From assembly GCA_965649825.1 (NCBI GenBank), contig OZ287696.1:1302001-1366000 (forward strand): DNA of 64,000 nt. Reading direction: 5' to 3'. Below are positions 22,938-34,140 of this stretch, one piece after another. This DNA is from Penicillus capitatus. Lineage: Eukaryota; Chlorophyta. The first letter of the stretch is position 1; every line of letters starts with the position of its first letter. A program made the translations under genes and the position numbers. The notes beneath the pieces are model-generated. The model was not told the DNA's origin and made no database searches. It saw only the letters and a program-made list of their open reading frames with translations.

Positions 22938-24140
22938 ATGGAAAACAACGGCACTGCCTCGCAACAACTCGCTCTGTCACGACCGGCGGCGATTCCGAAG
23001 CGTAAAAAACGTGTGTTGACGGAGGAAGAATACGTCGATGGCATCGAGGCGATTATTGAACGCGATTTCTTTCCAGACGTCCCTCTGCTCAGAGCCAAAC
23101 TCACAGAGCTCAAACGCCACGATGCTCGGCGTCAGAACGCAGTCGGAGAGCTCTTTACTGTTGCCCCGCTCTTCTCAAGCGCAGCAGGAAAGCTGGCACC
23201 CACGCCCGCTCTCACCCATCCTGCTGGCACAGTTCTCGAAACGCCTGTTATGGCTGGGAGTCGCTCTCCGAGACCCCTTGATTCGCAGGAAGCATCTGCC
23301 GGCCCTTCGGCCCCTATGTTATCTCTCGATGCCTTTCTGAGTCACCACACGAGCGAAGATAATGCATCCTTCGGTGAACTGCACGAAGAGGCGCTGCAAA
23401 GAAAGCGTTTGAAGGTACGGCATCTTCTGGAGTTTCCCCAACCTTCAGAAAGGGCCGTTCCAATGGAGTATATTGACTGGCCCTTCAATCCCAAGAATAA
23501 GCTCTTCTACGACGTCTCTGTGACAGGAGACGTGCCGTATACCGAATCTGAATTGGCTTCCCGTGTTCAAGGGCCTCCCAAAGAGATTCGGCATGAGAAC
23601 ACGAGACTTCCAGTGGACTTCGAAGTCGAACGACGTCCAGAATTGAAGCCCGGTCAAGATTATCATCTCCCAGGCGTCGGTGCAGTGGATCAGCCCCACA
23701 GGGCATTGCTCTCAACACCTGTGCCCGTTCCCGGCAAGAACATGACGCCCATCATGACGTGGGGCGAACTGGCTGCAACACCCATTCGATTGGACAGGAC
23801 TCCCGGATTCACCATCAAAGCTGCGTCGGAGAGAGATGTCATCGGACGAAAGATGGCCAGCAGTGCACGACGATCTTTGCAAAGGCGAGCGGCGCGATAT
23901 ACCCCATCCTCTGTGCGAGCAACGCCGCGGACGTTGTCGGTGGCGGGGAAAAGACTGGCATCCGTGCTGCACAGGACACCGGGGACAGACCTGCAGCTGA
24001 GGGCCAGTTATTCGGGGACCCCCTGTCGTCGTTCGAATCGTAGCGCAGCGATGCGGGGCGTCACGCCTGTCTCGCGGCCAAAGATCAAAAAAGAAGTCAC
24101 ACAGACATCGGGCAAGATTACAGATAACCTTCTCAAGTGA
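22938..24140 (+). CDS. ESS2: ESS2/DGCR14 splicing factor
   Basis: A single exon of about 400 residues. The N-terminus has LTEEEYVDGIEAIIERDFFP, the signature of ESS2 (DGCR14, Es2), a nuclear protein associated with spliceosomal C complexes. The middle has the conserved short motif FYDVS within NPKNKLFYD, and the C-terminal half contains TPGFTIKAASERD, comparable to the conserved TPSF motif of the family, then a basic, Ser/Thr-rich tail with SR-like stretches. The ATG at 22938 lies in AAAAATGG just upstream of the conserved domain. An intronless splicing factor among intron-rich neighbours is notable. Divergent from glucokinase with 64 bp between start codons. Confidence 0.87.
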   Translation: MENNGTASQQLALSRPAAIPKRKKRVLTEEEYVDGIEAIIERDFFPDVPLLRAKLTELKRHDARRQNAVGELFTVAPLFSSAAGKLAPTPALTHPAGTVLETPVMAGSRSPRPLDSQEASAGPSAPMLSLDAFLSHHTSEDNASFGELHEEALQRKRLKVRHLLEFPQPSERAVPMEYIDWPFNPKNKLFYDVSVTGDVPYTESELASRVQGPPKEIRHENTRLPVDFEVERRPELKPGQDYHLPGVGAVDQPHRALLSTPVPVPGKNMTPIMTWGELAATPIRLDRTPGFTIKAASERDVIGRKMASSARRSLQRRAARYTPSSVRATPRTLSVAGKRLASVLHRTPGTDLQLRASYSGTPCRRSNRSAAMRGVTPVSRPKIKKEVTQTSGKITDNLLK

Positions 24141-24189
24141 TCGTCTCTTCAAGTCAAATCATCATCTCTCCCAGATCACTTTCCGTGAC

Positions 24190-24987
24190 CTATGCCTCGT
24201 CTGTCGCTTCTTTCTCTTTAAACAGAAGCTTATTAAGTTCATCATATTTCGCCGTCCATTCTTCGAGCACTACATGAGGATAATGGGTTCAGAAATGTGA
24301 ACCTCTTTGGTCATGAAGTCTCATCGTACTTTGATCGGCATTGGTGTCCTTATTGAAGACGCGAACGACGCGGAGCTGCGCAGAACTGGATCGGCCCACG
24401 GAATAGCTTGGCATGTTTGTCAGTGACGGCATTCGCATCTGTGAAAAAGCGTGGTCATTGGTTGGTCCATCTAAGAACTGCATAGCGACGCATGGCGAGG
24501 TGACTCAAGGAAGAGCGAGAGGGTACCTCTTCAGGTAAGGCATCGACCAGTTTTATGAGTTTCTTCTTGAGCTTCTCTGTATTCTCGTTCTCGGTACGGA
24601 GCTTAAGCGAACAGTCCTCCTTTACTACATGGACGCCCGTGTCTCGGATTGAAAGGCCGATCAGGAATTACGTTTCTTCTCCTGTTGGGCCAAAATCGCG
24701 AGGATTTGCTGTAGACGTCCCTCGGGTTCGTCTCCGATCGGTTCGATTCTGAGAAAGGCGGCGACGTCGTCCGACAACATAGCGAACGGTGCGGGTTCGC
24801 CTTCGACGTCGTTCGGTGCTTCCGTCTCCGCTTCCGATTCCGATTCCCGTTCCTTTGGTCCCGTCTCTTCTTCCGGATGTGTGCTTACTCCCTCCTCTTC
24901 GGTCGGCAATGGTTCTTCCTGTATCTCTGGCATCTCGGACGCACGCGTTTGACGACGTGTTCGCATGACGTTACCCGAAACAAGCAC
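24190..24987 (-). CDS. acidic coiled-coil protein, unrecognised
   Basis: Four minus-strand exons join in frame, with introns near 24625-24671, 24478-24526 and 24270-24302 (the last only 33 nt). The N-terminal third is Glu-rich. A predicted coiled coil spans the first junction (LLQ.ILAILAQQEKK then LKEDCSLKLRTENENTEKLKK). The third exon has a Ser/Met-rich part (MPSLTNMPSYSVGRSS). The last exon is again helical (LEEWTAKYDELNKLLF). The start is either 24987 or 24966; the second begins MRTRRQTRA. No domain or family is recognised. The gene ends about 50 bp after the ESS2 stop, in convergent orientation. Confidence 0.5.
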
Positions 24988-25008
24988 AAGTGGGTGTAAT
25001 TAAGCAAG

Positions 25009-25763
25009 TCACGTCGGCAAGATAATGACGTCGATGATATCATCCGTCTGGCAATCGAGAGAAGCTGGCGTCTCCGTCACCTCGATCCGCTCATCATCCA
25101 ACAGAAACGACAGACGTGCGCCACGTTTGATCCATCCCTGTCCCTCTGCATAGGTTCGATACTTTTCGAAGAGACTCTGAAACGGCGCATGTGTTGTCGT
25201 CCGTACATGAATGCGCTTGTGTTGCTCGTTCTGCACGACCAGGACGATCTCATCCCCTACCGCAAAGAGTGAGATGACATCGCAATCATACAGCGAGCAT
25301 CACACCTTCATTCTTTACGTCGGCAACGGAAGAGATCGATTCGCATGGATCATTACTGCAGCGCCGCAGCTCGGATTCGATCTCTTTGCTAATCCCATCG
25401 AAGACATTAGGTGTCGTCCTCCTTCGACGACTACTGCTGCTGCTGACGCTTTTACTTGGTGTCGTGGGTGTGCGTCTGACGTCCATCAGTGTTTGAGTCA
25501 CGGCGCCCGTTACGGAGGCAATACCTTCGAGACGAAGGCGTTCGGCGACGACTCGATGCGGGGAGGTCTGTCGTCGTCTCGGCGTTTGTTTTCTTGACGG
25601 GCGTCATTTCTTGGACCTCCGGCCGAAACGCGTCATCCCACGTTTCGTCTTCGTCCTCTACGGAGGACGACAACGAAGCAGGCGGCGATAGTTGCCACAG
25701 ACCTGTGTGTATTTCTTCATCTGTCGTTTCTCCAGATAGGTCGAAGGTGTAGAATGTCGACAT
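25009..25763 (-). CDS. SUMO-like (Rad60/NIP45-type) domain protein
   Basis: Three minus-strand exons, with introns around 25490-25537 and 25272-25322. The N-terminus (MSTFYTFDLSGETTDEE) is acidic and followed by Ser/Arg-rich low-complexity sequence (RRTPTTPSKSVSSSSS). The C-terminal about 80 residues form a ubiquitin-like domain: IHVRTTTHAPFQSLFEKY, LSFLLDDERI, DDIIDVIIL. The order matches the Rad60-SLD/NIP45 SUMO-like domain. No C-terminal diglycine is present, so it is not a conjugated modifier. Family members work with SUMO ligases in genome stability. Both splice junctions restore the frame exactly. Confidence 0.7.
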
Positions 25764-25871
25764 CTTATGCTGGCTGGTCGTCGATGGACGAGTCAATCGA
25801 CCGTGCGTTCGTTCGATCAATAACCAACCAACCAACAACGTTCGCTTGTTTGTTTGTTCGTTCGTCTGTAA

Positions 25872-27727
25872 ATGGGTCGCAAAATGCGTCAAGCGGTGAA
25901 GATTATTTCTAAGAAGCTTCATCCCGATAGCACTTCAGACGGCTCGGTAAACACAGTTGGCCGTCGAGATGTTGCTGATGGACGGCCTGTGTCGTAGGGA
26001 GGATCCGAAGAGACGGAATTGGCAGCGCAATTGTCGAACGGTATCGATGACCAGCTCATCTGCTTCTTAATCTTGTGTCTCGACAGCCAAAAGGTCCGTC
26101 AGGAGCTAATCATACGTCTTTCAAGGATTCTGTGTCAGAAAGCGTTTTCTCAGTCGAATGCATTGGAGCAGATTCATGCCGCCTTGCCAAAAATAAACTC
26201 CTCTCCACACCCTTCGCTGCTGGATCAACTGGCGCATTGCTTAACGCATCCGCTGAAGTATGCGAAGATGACACAGTTGGTCCAGACGGAAGTGGCTGGA
26301 TCAGACAAGATGGTAAATGGCAATCTGATTCTCACGATGAAAGACTGGGGCCAAGTGCAAATGTTGGCCAATGTGCTCGTCCAACAGCATGACGAGCCGC
26401 TTCTCCACGTTCTGCTAGTCAAGTGCATTTTGCATCGAAAGGAGGGGAAAGTGATGGAGGCAGTGGAATGGGCACGGTAACCGTCGCACTCCAATATTCG
26501 CCAGTCCATATCCCCAAATGCATACAGAAGAGGACTGACTCACTGCAACGAAGATACGCCCCTTTTGGTAGCGGATCTGTTGAAGAAGGCATTGGCCATA
26601 GCCCTGAGCTCCGCCGCATCGAAATCTGTTCTCTCGCAACGAGAGCGCGCTGCCTTCAGGTTCGTGGCCGAATCTTGTTGACGAAGAAGGCACTGGATGA
26701 AATTCACTCTGTGCAGAACAGAGGCGACCGATCTGCTGACGGAGTTGTCTTTACGGCATGAAGAGGATGCGACGATTCTATACAATCTCTCGGTGCTCTT
26801 GGCAGAGAATGCAAAGTATTCTGCAGCGACGAAGGCGATTAAGTCCGCCATGGCCTGCAGCAGTGGCTCTTTTGATCCCGCCTGGGCACTCTACGCCCTC
26901 ATTCTCTCTGCCAAGTAAACGTCACATCAGACCTCGCCTCCTTGAAAGGGCGTTTTGCATGCAGTCGTGAATATGAAGCTGCACTGACGGTGGTGGACGG
27001 TGGCCTCACCGAATGCACAGAATTCTATAAACCACTCTTGCAGATGACGAAGGCTCGATTGATGGCAGGTTCGGGCGTTGCGAATGACGGCATCAATCTG
27101 TTGGCAAAAGCTTGTGAGGCCTTCAAGCGAAAAACCAAAACGGATGAAGACTCCCACAGTTGGACAGAATTCGAACGTGATCAGCAGGCCATGCTCTGGA
27201 AAGAGCTAACCCTGCTTTACCTTGGAGAAGACCGTATCAAAGATGCAGAATACTCGCTGATCGAATTGGAGCAGCTCACAGCCAACACACCAGATACACT
27301 GGCCGTCAAGGGAGATGTCTTGGAAGCGCAGGGGCGTACCTACCCTGCCATCCAACATTACGAACTGGCGCTATCCATCGATCCGAATCACGAAGCTGCC
27401 ACACTTGGCCTCGGCAGGACCCGTCACGTCATCGTCTACGGTGTTTGTTGAATGTCTATGTTTGCAGGTCGGCTGTATCGGATTCGCGGAGAAGCTTCCA
27501 TGAAGAAGCAGTTGGATGGAATGAGCGATTTGATTTTGGCACAGAGTTTGTTGGCGGCTCATGTTCAGGTTCAGGATCCGAGCAGCTATGAGGGATGGTA
27601 TAACCTTGGACTGGTCTGCAAAGCGCAAGGGCGTCTCGAAGGAGCCAAGAAACACCTCCAATATGCAGCATCCCTTGCAGCGATTTCGCCTGTGACGAAT
27701 TTCAAGACACTGCCGCGTGTCTTTTAA
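25872..27727 (+). CDS. TTC7/NPG1-type TPR protein
   Basis: Six exons (25872-25946, 25998-26476, 26528-26659, 26717-26914, 26965-27422, 27468-27727) give about 533 residues. The protein is built of tetratricopeptide repeats; visible units include ATILYNLSVLLAENAKY, QHYELALSIDPNHEAATLGL and WYNLGLVCKAQGRLEGA. The C-terminal end with AISPVTNFKTLPRVF resembles TTC7 and the plant NPG1 family, which scaffold phosphatidylinositol 4-kinase with EFR3 at the plasma membrane (NPG proteins also bind calmodulin). It is shorter than animal TTC7. Introns contain GTAAACGTCACATCAG and GTCACGTCATC donors. The N-terminal exon of 25 codons (MGRKMRQAVK) is less certain. The 434 bp to the next gene show nothing I can support. 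Confidence 0.75.
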
Positions 27728-28161
27728 CATAAGCTGCCTTGATTTCATCCATGCGCAATCGACTGCAACGCTGTCATATGGGTCTACATCGAAAGGGAGA
27801 AATGCTAATGGTTCGATGAGCAATGCTGCCATGCCCGTTGCGTTTATTTGACGCGCAGAATCTCCCGCGCCGCTGCGGAGTTTGTGTGCGATGTCCAGTT
27901 GCACGACCCTCGAGTGGCATCGTCACTGCCCCATAGCCAAAACGTAGCTGAAGTGAAGTCGACAGTGCGCGCGCAACCAATAAGAACGCCAAATTCATTA
28001 TTCGAATAACTCGATACGAAGAAACGGTAGCAGCGCATTCTGAGAATAAACTCATTTGTCCGAGGGCTAAACCTTTCGGGCATACCTATATCAGAACCTG
28101 TCACCTATCCTGGCACACGGCCACACAGCCAAGTCCTCTGCGCCTCAACGTCCAGATTCGC
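27728..28161. other. intergenic stretch, no supported gene
   Basis: A 434-bp gap between the TPR gene and the TKL-like kinase. A minus-strand frame at 27844-28104 has somewhat protein-like composition but no start context, splice partner or motif, so I do not call it. Confidence 0.4.
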
Positions 28162-30109
28162 ATGAGCACGCCGAGTAGCCGCCACACGAACACCGACCGT
28201 GACGAACCCCCTCGTCGACCACCGCCGCGTCCGCCTGTTCTGTGTCCTTACTGTCAATGCGCTCTCGTGAATGGAGTAGGAGAATCTGTTACACAACGTC
28301 TGAGACAAGGCATGGATATTAGCAAAGGAAGCTTTGGCAGAGTCTCAGAGGAACGGGTGGGAGAAGAAGGTAGTCCAGTGGCTGTCAAACGTCCCCTATC
28401 CGATGAACAGTATGTGTTTCATCCGGAAGAGCGCAGCTGCGACATAAATACTAGGTGCCTTATTCTGGAGGCACAGGTGTTGAAGCATCTCAGTCATCCG
28501 AACATCCAGCGCGTTTATGACTACAACACGAATCCAGCAGAGATGGTGATGGAACTGCACAGACATGGCAATCTATCAGACTTCATCGAATGCCATCCAG
28601 CAATCGCATCCAAACCAGAATGGATATTACGGAGGTCTGTAGAGCTTGCTTCCGCTATGAGATATGCCCACAGCATGCCTTGGTTCATCAGCCATGGGGA
28701 TCTGAAATCGACGAATATCCTCATCAGCGATGCTGGCCGCATTGTCGTGATGGATTTTGGTAACGTCCAAATCGCACCTGGGTATCCGATTTTTGAAAAG
28801 AGTCCAAGTGTTGGCGATTTGAACAAATGCCGCCATGCTCTAGAAGTGATCAAGGATGGGGTCTATGGAGAGAAGGGTGATGTCTACCAAACAGCTATTG
28901 TCATGTATGAAATGCTGACGGGTACACCGCCATTCAAAGGGGAAGGCTACAAGAACATCTATTATCCTTTGATCCTGGCCCACCAGATTGCCAAAGACGG
29001 AGTCCGTCCAGAAATTCCACCAAATCTGACGCAGCGCTCTGGATGGCATCCAGTGTTGAAAGAGTACGAGAATCTTATGAAGAGATGCTGGAGTGCGTAT
29101 ATGGATAAGAGACCAACTTTTGCAAAACTCGAAGAGGAACTGACTGAGATTCTCAAGAAGTACAGAAGGATGACTCAGATCAGCCAAAATCAGACAATAG
29201 GGGTCACGAATGACAGCCATAAGTCAATTACTGCCTTCGTGTACGTGCTTCCTGCCATTGGCTTTTTGGCTGTCATCCCGTTACACTTGCTCCATATTCA
29301 ACAGAGAGCGCCAATGACAGTTTCAGAAGTGGCGGTCTATTGGATGATTGTGTCGGCGTTTGTCGTGACGATGTGGCGCGTGTGGACCGTCCCTTCGAGT
29401 CCGACTGCCGTCGATAACACCGCTCGTTTCTTGAATAAGAGGGTAGAAAGATCAGCAAGAGCATCGCCCAAAGACGATACTTCGTGTACAGAAGACACCG
29501 TCGCAGAGGAGGAATTGTCTACTTGCCAAAGATCCCCTTTTGACGTTCGTCAATGTCCTTTCTCCTGCGACGATCTCCTGGCAGAAGAGGCGCTGCAATC
29601 GCTGAATCTTCCAGTCCCCCATGCAGAGACATGGAATCAGATGTGCCTCGAAGTTCTCGGAAATCTACGAGGCCAACCGTCAGAGTCGTGGTGCATCCAA
29701 CTTCACCGTCTCTGTACAGAACGTTGCGGCGGCAGTCCTACGCAGCAGGAATGGGAGGGTTTTCAGAAAACATTCATAGATCATCCAGCAGCCCGCAGAT
29801 TGTGTCGTACTTGGGTAACATACGAAGAACGGCACAACAGATGTCGTCTTACGCGATCCGAAACGGAGAAGCAAAGTAATAACGTCTATCGGATCTGTCT
29901 CCCTATGGCTAACGGTATACGTTGCTTCAGGTTTGGCTCGATATTCAGATGCAATATCCTTGAATGGGATAGGAGATGAAGGTCCTGTATCATTACACCC
30001 GGATGATTTCTTTGCAGCCAGACCTGTGATCGAGGATGGTTCTGATGAGGAAGAGCACGGACTGAGCCGAACATCCACTGGAGTCCTCACAGAATATGAT
30101 TTGTATTAG
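28162..30109 (+). CDS. TKL-like protein kinase with two membrane segments
   Basis: Two exons, 28162-29875 and 29931-30109 (55-nt intron, donor GTAATA); the joined frame ends TEYDLY. The N-terminus is Pro/Arg-rich with CPYCQCAL, a possible half zinc knuckle. The kinase domain (about residues 45-345) has GKGSFGRV, AVKRP, HGDLKSTNIL in place of HRD, VMDFGN and GDVYQTAIVMYEMLTG. It resembles tyrosine-kinase-like Ser/Thr kinases. Two hydrophobic stretches follow (FVYVLPAIGFLAVIPLHLL and YWMIVSAFVVTMW), then a Cys-containing C-terminal region of about 200 residues without recognised domain. The kinase side probably faces the cytosol. HGD instead of HRD may lower or alter activity; the catalytic Asp itself is kept. 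Substrates are unknown. Confidence 0.75.
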
Positions 30110-30642
30110 CGTGTTGTATACTACTAGGTTTTGGTTGTGAAGTATTTGCAGGCTGTCTTCTGTGGTTGTGGGAACTGCTAAGTGATCTGTTGCTAACACC
30201 AGCACATCATAAGTGCTATTGTATTGGACGACGCTTTATGGCGTCCAATACAAGCAAACACTTTCAATCGACTAGGCTGATTTTGAATGCCTTTGTTGTG
30301 TACAAACTGTGTATCTGTGTCTTCTCCCGGAGACAATTTCAATAACGTCTTTCTACATTTTACTCTATCGTAGGTACTGCAAGCACTGCATGCAAAGTTC
30401 TGGACTTGTGGGAATTTTGCCTGATAGTCCATTCTCGGACTGCCCATCATTCTTCACACGTGTCGTGATGTGGTTTGCCTACGAAGATACTCAATTGTTG
30501 TCATTCAGGATGTGTGATATCCTGTTTATTGTCATGCTCATTTCCATTCCTGTTCATTGTGCGATTTTGCTTTGCCTGTTCATTGTTGTGATCTTGTTGG
30601 TCGACTTGATTCGAAATCGTAAAACGGTCCCCCCAACCGATA
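30110..30642. other. AT-richer intergenic stretch
   Basis: A plus-strand frame at 30309-30650 contains a very hydrophobic run (MCDILFIVMLISIPVHC) but no supporting motif. The stretch is AT-richer than its neighbours. I see no confident gene. Confidence 0.35.
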
Positions 30643-30989
30643 ATGTCTAGAAACGTTTCACTTTCTGTGGTTATTACATTTAAGATCTCATTCCCGAAAT
30701 GGTCGAGCTTGCGAACAAAGGAAAACATAGAGGAGACCACTCGCTTATTCATCGACATTGTCATCAAGCATCTCTCTCCGTCCGTTACGAATGGTCATGT
30801 GTATTATTTTATCGACAGCATTCTCCTGTCCACTATGGAACTCAATCATTTGGACCTTGTAAACAGAGAAGAGCCAACTGAAGAAGAAACCATCCATCAT
30901 TCTTCGAGCCTATCGACGTTCTGTTGAAGACCTTGGAATTAGATGACGAAGACGTGGACTCGAATCCTATCGGAGCTGATGGTGGTTAA
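30643..30989 (+). CDS. hypothetical small protein
   Basis: A plus-strand frame beginning ATGTCTAGAAACG contains SFPKWSSLRTKENIEETTR and HLSPSVTNGHVYYFID. It can be joined through a GTAAAC..TTGAAG segment to an acidic C-terminal exon (LELDDEDVDSNPIGADGG). Composition looks coding. There is no recognised domain, and the start is uncertain; upstream exons between 30310 and 30640 are possible. The following 350 bp up to 31339 hold no supported gene. Confidence 0.3.
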
Positions 30990-31339
30990 TAAGTAGATGG
31001 ATATAGAAGACGATATTTAAGAAACACATAACAGTGTTGTCAAAAGCATCCTGCCAGAACTCACGAAATGCAAAGAGTGTTACTCGCCACACAAACTCTA
31101 AGAAAAAGGAAATATACCAGAGCACATCCGAACAGTCGAATACAATCGCCCCAGACCATCACATGAGATCAGAAAAGCCGCAATGGCCACTGCGTGATAT
31201 GTTGCATACCATGCAGTTATGCCAACACAAAACTGAGCAGTTCAGGTATTCTTGACGAGCATTTTGCCTCGTCTTGACGTCTGCCATCTCTATCGACGGC
31301 CTAACGAAACCAACATAAGACATGAAATGAAGTCTGTCT

Positions 31340-33223
31340 TTATTGCCCGTTCACGCTATCCCTTCTGGCAGGCATCCATCGAGATAAAATCGAAAAGGGT
31401 GGTGCTGCAGGACGTGCGTCCCGTTCGGCGTTGCATGTCGAATACACGTGATCATCGCCATTTCTTTTTCTTTTGGCAAGGAGCAGCGAAGCACCAGGGT
31501 GTCTCGCGCTGAGAGAAAACAGCTGCGAGTAACGGACAGACGGTGCTTGAGTCAGTCGTCCATCCACACCCTCTCTTGGCTGGATGTCGATCTGAGGCGA
31601 ACGGGATCCGTCTACGAGGTCGCCCATCTGTCCTCTATGCACCCAGACAACCGAATCTACTCTGCCTGAGCCTACACGCTCGTTCGTGCGATGCAGTTGT
31701 TGGGTCACATCGCGTTCCGCCACATCACAGATCAAACTCTGTTTATCTTTTCTCTTTGTCACATTTCCGCAGATAAGTCTCTCTGATAAGATCAACTCGG
31801 CCTGCTCTACCAAATCCGCCACCTCTCGATCGACAGATCGATTCGTCACGATAGGGAATGGCATTTCCCCCTTTCCTTCCCATGAAACGTGCGGCACGAA
31901 TTCTTCTTCTGTGCACGTCGTCTCTTTCATGCCATCGATGACCCACTGATCCGAATGGCGCATCCAGATGGGCTTTCTTGCCTTTCTGTTAGCCCTCTTC
32001 TCCGGCACTGCTGCATTGCCGAGTGCCTTTGAAACAGAGGTGGTGTCCCTCTTTGCTCGCTTGATTGGACGCGGCTTCGTAAGGGCGCTTTCAGAAAAGG
32101 CCACCTCCTCAAAGAATCGACTCGCGTCCACCACTTCCATCAACGATGTCATCATCTCCTTCTCTTCATCAGTGATGAGCGGCGACGCCGATCGTATAGC
32201 GCAACGAATCCCTCCTTCCAATATTCCTCTCTCGAGCAGTCGAACGTAGACGGCGTACCAATCCCGGACCCTCTGGTCCACTTTGAAATCGAAGGCATCC
32301 ACCGTTAAGTCTTTCCACTTGGCGTTGTGGCCCTGATGGTTCTCGAGCCATCTCTGCAAGTAATCCCTTCTGTCCATTCCTCTTGAAGCCTCTCCGCAAA
32401 CGTCACACCGGGAACGGTAGGAGAGCCACGGCCTCCCGACTTCTCGACCTGGTGCATGACGGAAACGGATCACGACTGAGAACCCTTGTGGCAGACTGTA
32501 GCCTCCTGTCGAGTATCCACTGTAAGACTGAGACATCATGCAGTTGCAGTCTTTGCTCAGACAGTGGTCGCATGGTTCCTGACAACGTCTCCCGGAATCC
32601 GGACACGTCCAGCGACGACACAGATCGCTGTCAGGAGGCAGAGCGATGCCTCGACGCCATCGAAAGCAGGCATCGCACTGGAGCCACGATTCCGATGTCT
32701 CGCTTCTTTCGGATGGAGCACAGTAATGGGCCACACGTGCCAAAAAGAGCAGTGCTTGGACACTGCCGCCACCGCAAGGCTGATGCGTCGACATGAGAGA
32801 TGAGGTGAAAACGAAAGACACGGAGATTTGACGTCGCTCAGTAGGTGGAATGGTAAAATCGAGAATGGCATTGACCCGGACGCGTTGCTTCCTGACGCCT
32901 CGCTTTCCGATCCGTTCAGCGAAGGCGGCGCTACATTTCGGTTCGGTAAGAAAACGGATTCCGCTGTATGGATTGAGGATGGCAGCAACAGAGGGAGAGA
33001 AGACTGCTATGTCGCAGTCGAAGAAACGACTCGCGGAGAAAACAGTCAGCAGAGGAATCGACACCAGGTACGCCATCGGCAAGTCTTGCATGAGATGCCC
33101 ATCGCGATCGACCTGACCCAGAGGGGTCAACGAGCGAACTGAATACTCCCGCATCGAGTTCGCCAGAGCCAATAGGTAAAGTGTGATAAGAGAAGGACGG
33201 TCGTATCCCATCTGCTCCTGCAC
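31340..33223 (-). CDS. CW-type zinc-finger protein
   Basis: A 627-codon minus-strand frame. Around residues 183-227 it has a CW domain: WLQCDACFRWRRGIALPP, then WTCPDSGRRCQEPCD, with the four Cys and conserved Trp residues. CW domains read methylated histone H3 lysine 4 and mark chromatin regulators. A further Cys cluster (CLSKDCNCMM) and RCDVCGEASRGMDRRDYLQRW follow, then basic low-complexity sequence (KPRPIKRAKRD). The N-terminal about 140 residues and the last about 100 have less coding character and may include unrecognised introns, so the outer boundaries are tentative; an internal Met at MSTHQPC is an alternative start. Its first ATG is 30 bp from the start of the divergent CPBP protease gene. 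Confidence 0.6.
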   Translation of the reverse strand: MQEQMGYDRPSLITLYLLALANSMREYSVRSLTPLGQVDRDGHLMQDLPMAYLVSIPLLTVFSASRFFDCDIAVFSPSVAAILNPYSGIRFLTEPKCSAAFAERIGKRGVRKQRVRVNAILDFTIPPTERRQISVSFVFTSSLMSTHQPCGGGSVQALLFLARVAHYCAPSERSETSESWLQCDACFRWRRGIALPPDSDLCRRWTCPDSGRRCQEPCDHCLSKDCNCMMSQSYSGYSTGGYSLPQGFSVVIRFRHAPGREVGRPWLSYRSRCDVCGEASRGMDRRDYLQRWLENHQGHNAKWKDLTVDAFDFKVDQRVRDWYAVYVRLLERGILEGGIRCAIRSASPLITDEEKEMMTSLMEVVDASRFFEEVAFSESALTKPRPIKRAKRDTTSVSKALGNAAVPEKRANRKARKPIWMRHSDQWVIDGMKETTCTEEEFVPHVSWEGKGEMPFPIVTNRSVDREVADLVEQAELILSERLICGNVTKRKDKQSLICDVAERDVTQQLHRTNERVGSGRVDSVVWVHRGQMGDLVDGSRSPQIDIQPREGVDGRLTQAPSVRYSQLFSLSARHPGASLLLAKRKRNGDDHVYSTCNAERDARPAAPPFSILSRWMPARRDSVNGQ

Positions 33224-33253
33224 TGTGCAGAACTGAGTCGCGATGGAAAGAGA

Positions 33254-34093
33254 ATGGGCTGGAAGTTCTTTCCAGGAGAGGAAGAGGAGCCGGAAAACGA
33301 GTCGCCAGAAGAGACGTCGGAAGATGAGGTTCCTTTCGTCGTCGATCTGACCAATCCCGGACGCGTTTTGGAGGAAACGTCCCTGCCCACGGTGTCAAGC
33401 GATAAAGTAATCTACCACCTATCTAGTGCAGCCTCCCCTGATGAACTGCATTAGATTCTGACCACTTGTTTCTCGCTCAGCAGCGGCGTATTCATCGCGT
33501 CCTTCTTGCTGAGACGTACGGCAGAACGCGGGCTAGAAGTGTTCGGCTATGATCCTGTCGTTATGCAGTCGCTCTTGTCACTCGCACCGCAGTGGAAACT
33601 GGATCATGTGGGCATTGCCTTTCTGGCAGCAGCCCTCGTCTCTGGGGCCCGTCTCTTTCTTTACAACAACTGGAGAGACTTTGCCATTTCGACGAACCGT
33701 TATAACAAACAGGTGAACGACCCCCTGTGCCTGAATGTTGAAGAGAACATGCATTCGTAGGTGCTCCTTCCTTTGAATTTTGGTGATATCATCTTCGTTT
33801 CTTTTATTTCTGGAATCTCCGAGGAGATGCTGTTTCGAGGGGGACTGATCCCTGCTTCGTTTCCAGACTGGAGGGGCGTCGTCTTTGCAAGCATCATCTT
33901 TGGTGCTTTTCACAAAGGGGCTGGCAGGAATTACGCTTTTGTCGTGTGGGCGTCGTTTGTGGGCTGCCTCTACGGTTTCTCCTTTCTCCTCACTCAGAAT
34001 ATCTATGTGCCAATCGTGGCGCACTCCTCTGCGAATCTCTTCTCTGCTTTGAACTGGCTGTCGACGCAGGACGATTCTCTGTCAGAAAGTTGA
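33254..34093 (+). CDS. CPBP-family (CAAX/Abi) membrane protease, probably plastid
   Basis: The 3' exons are clear: about 33480-33712 and 33761-34093 (48-nt intron). They encode several hydrophobic helices with the CPBP motifs SEEMLFRGG (motif 1, EExxxR), FGAFH (motif 2, FxxxH) and HSSAN (motif 3, HxxxN). Plant and cyanobacterial relatives are thylakoid or envelope intramembrane proteases; substrates are mostly unknown. The 5' exon from 33254 encodes an acidic stretch (MGWKFFPGEEEEPEN) without an evident transit peptide, and its junction to the first membrane exon could not be fixed: the best in-phase donor is GTCCCT near 33380, giving a longer than usual intron. The core assignment is firm; the N-terminus is not. 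Confidence 0.75.
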
Positions 34094-34140
34094 GAACGCG
34101 CCACAACAACGAGTGTAAGGAAGCGTTGACGATCACGTGA

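Noticed and set aside
27371-27904. 177-codon minus-strand frame
   Set aside because: Antisense to the TPR gene's last exons; no motif and no splice support.
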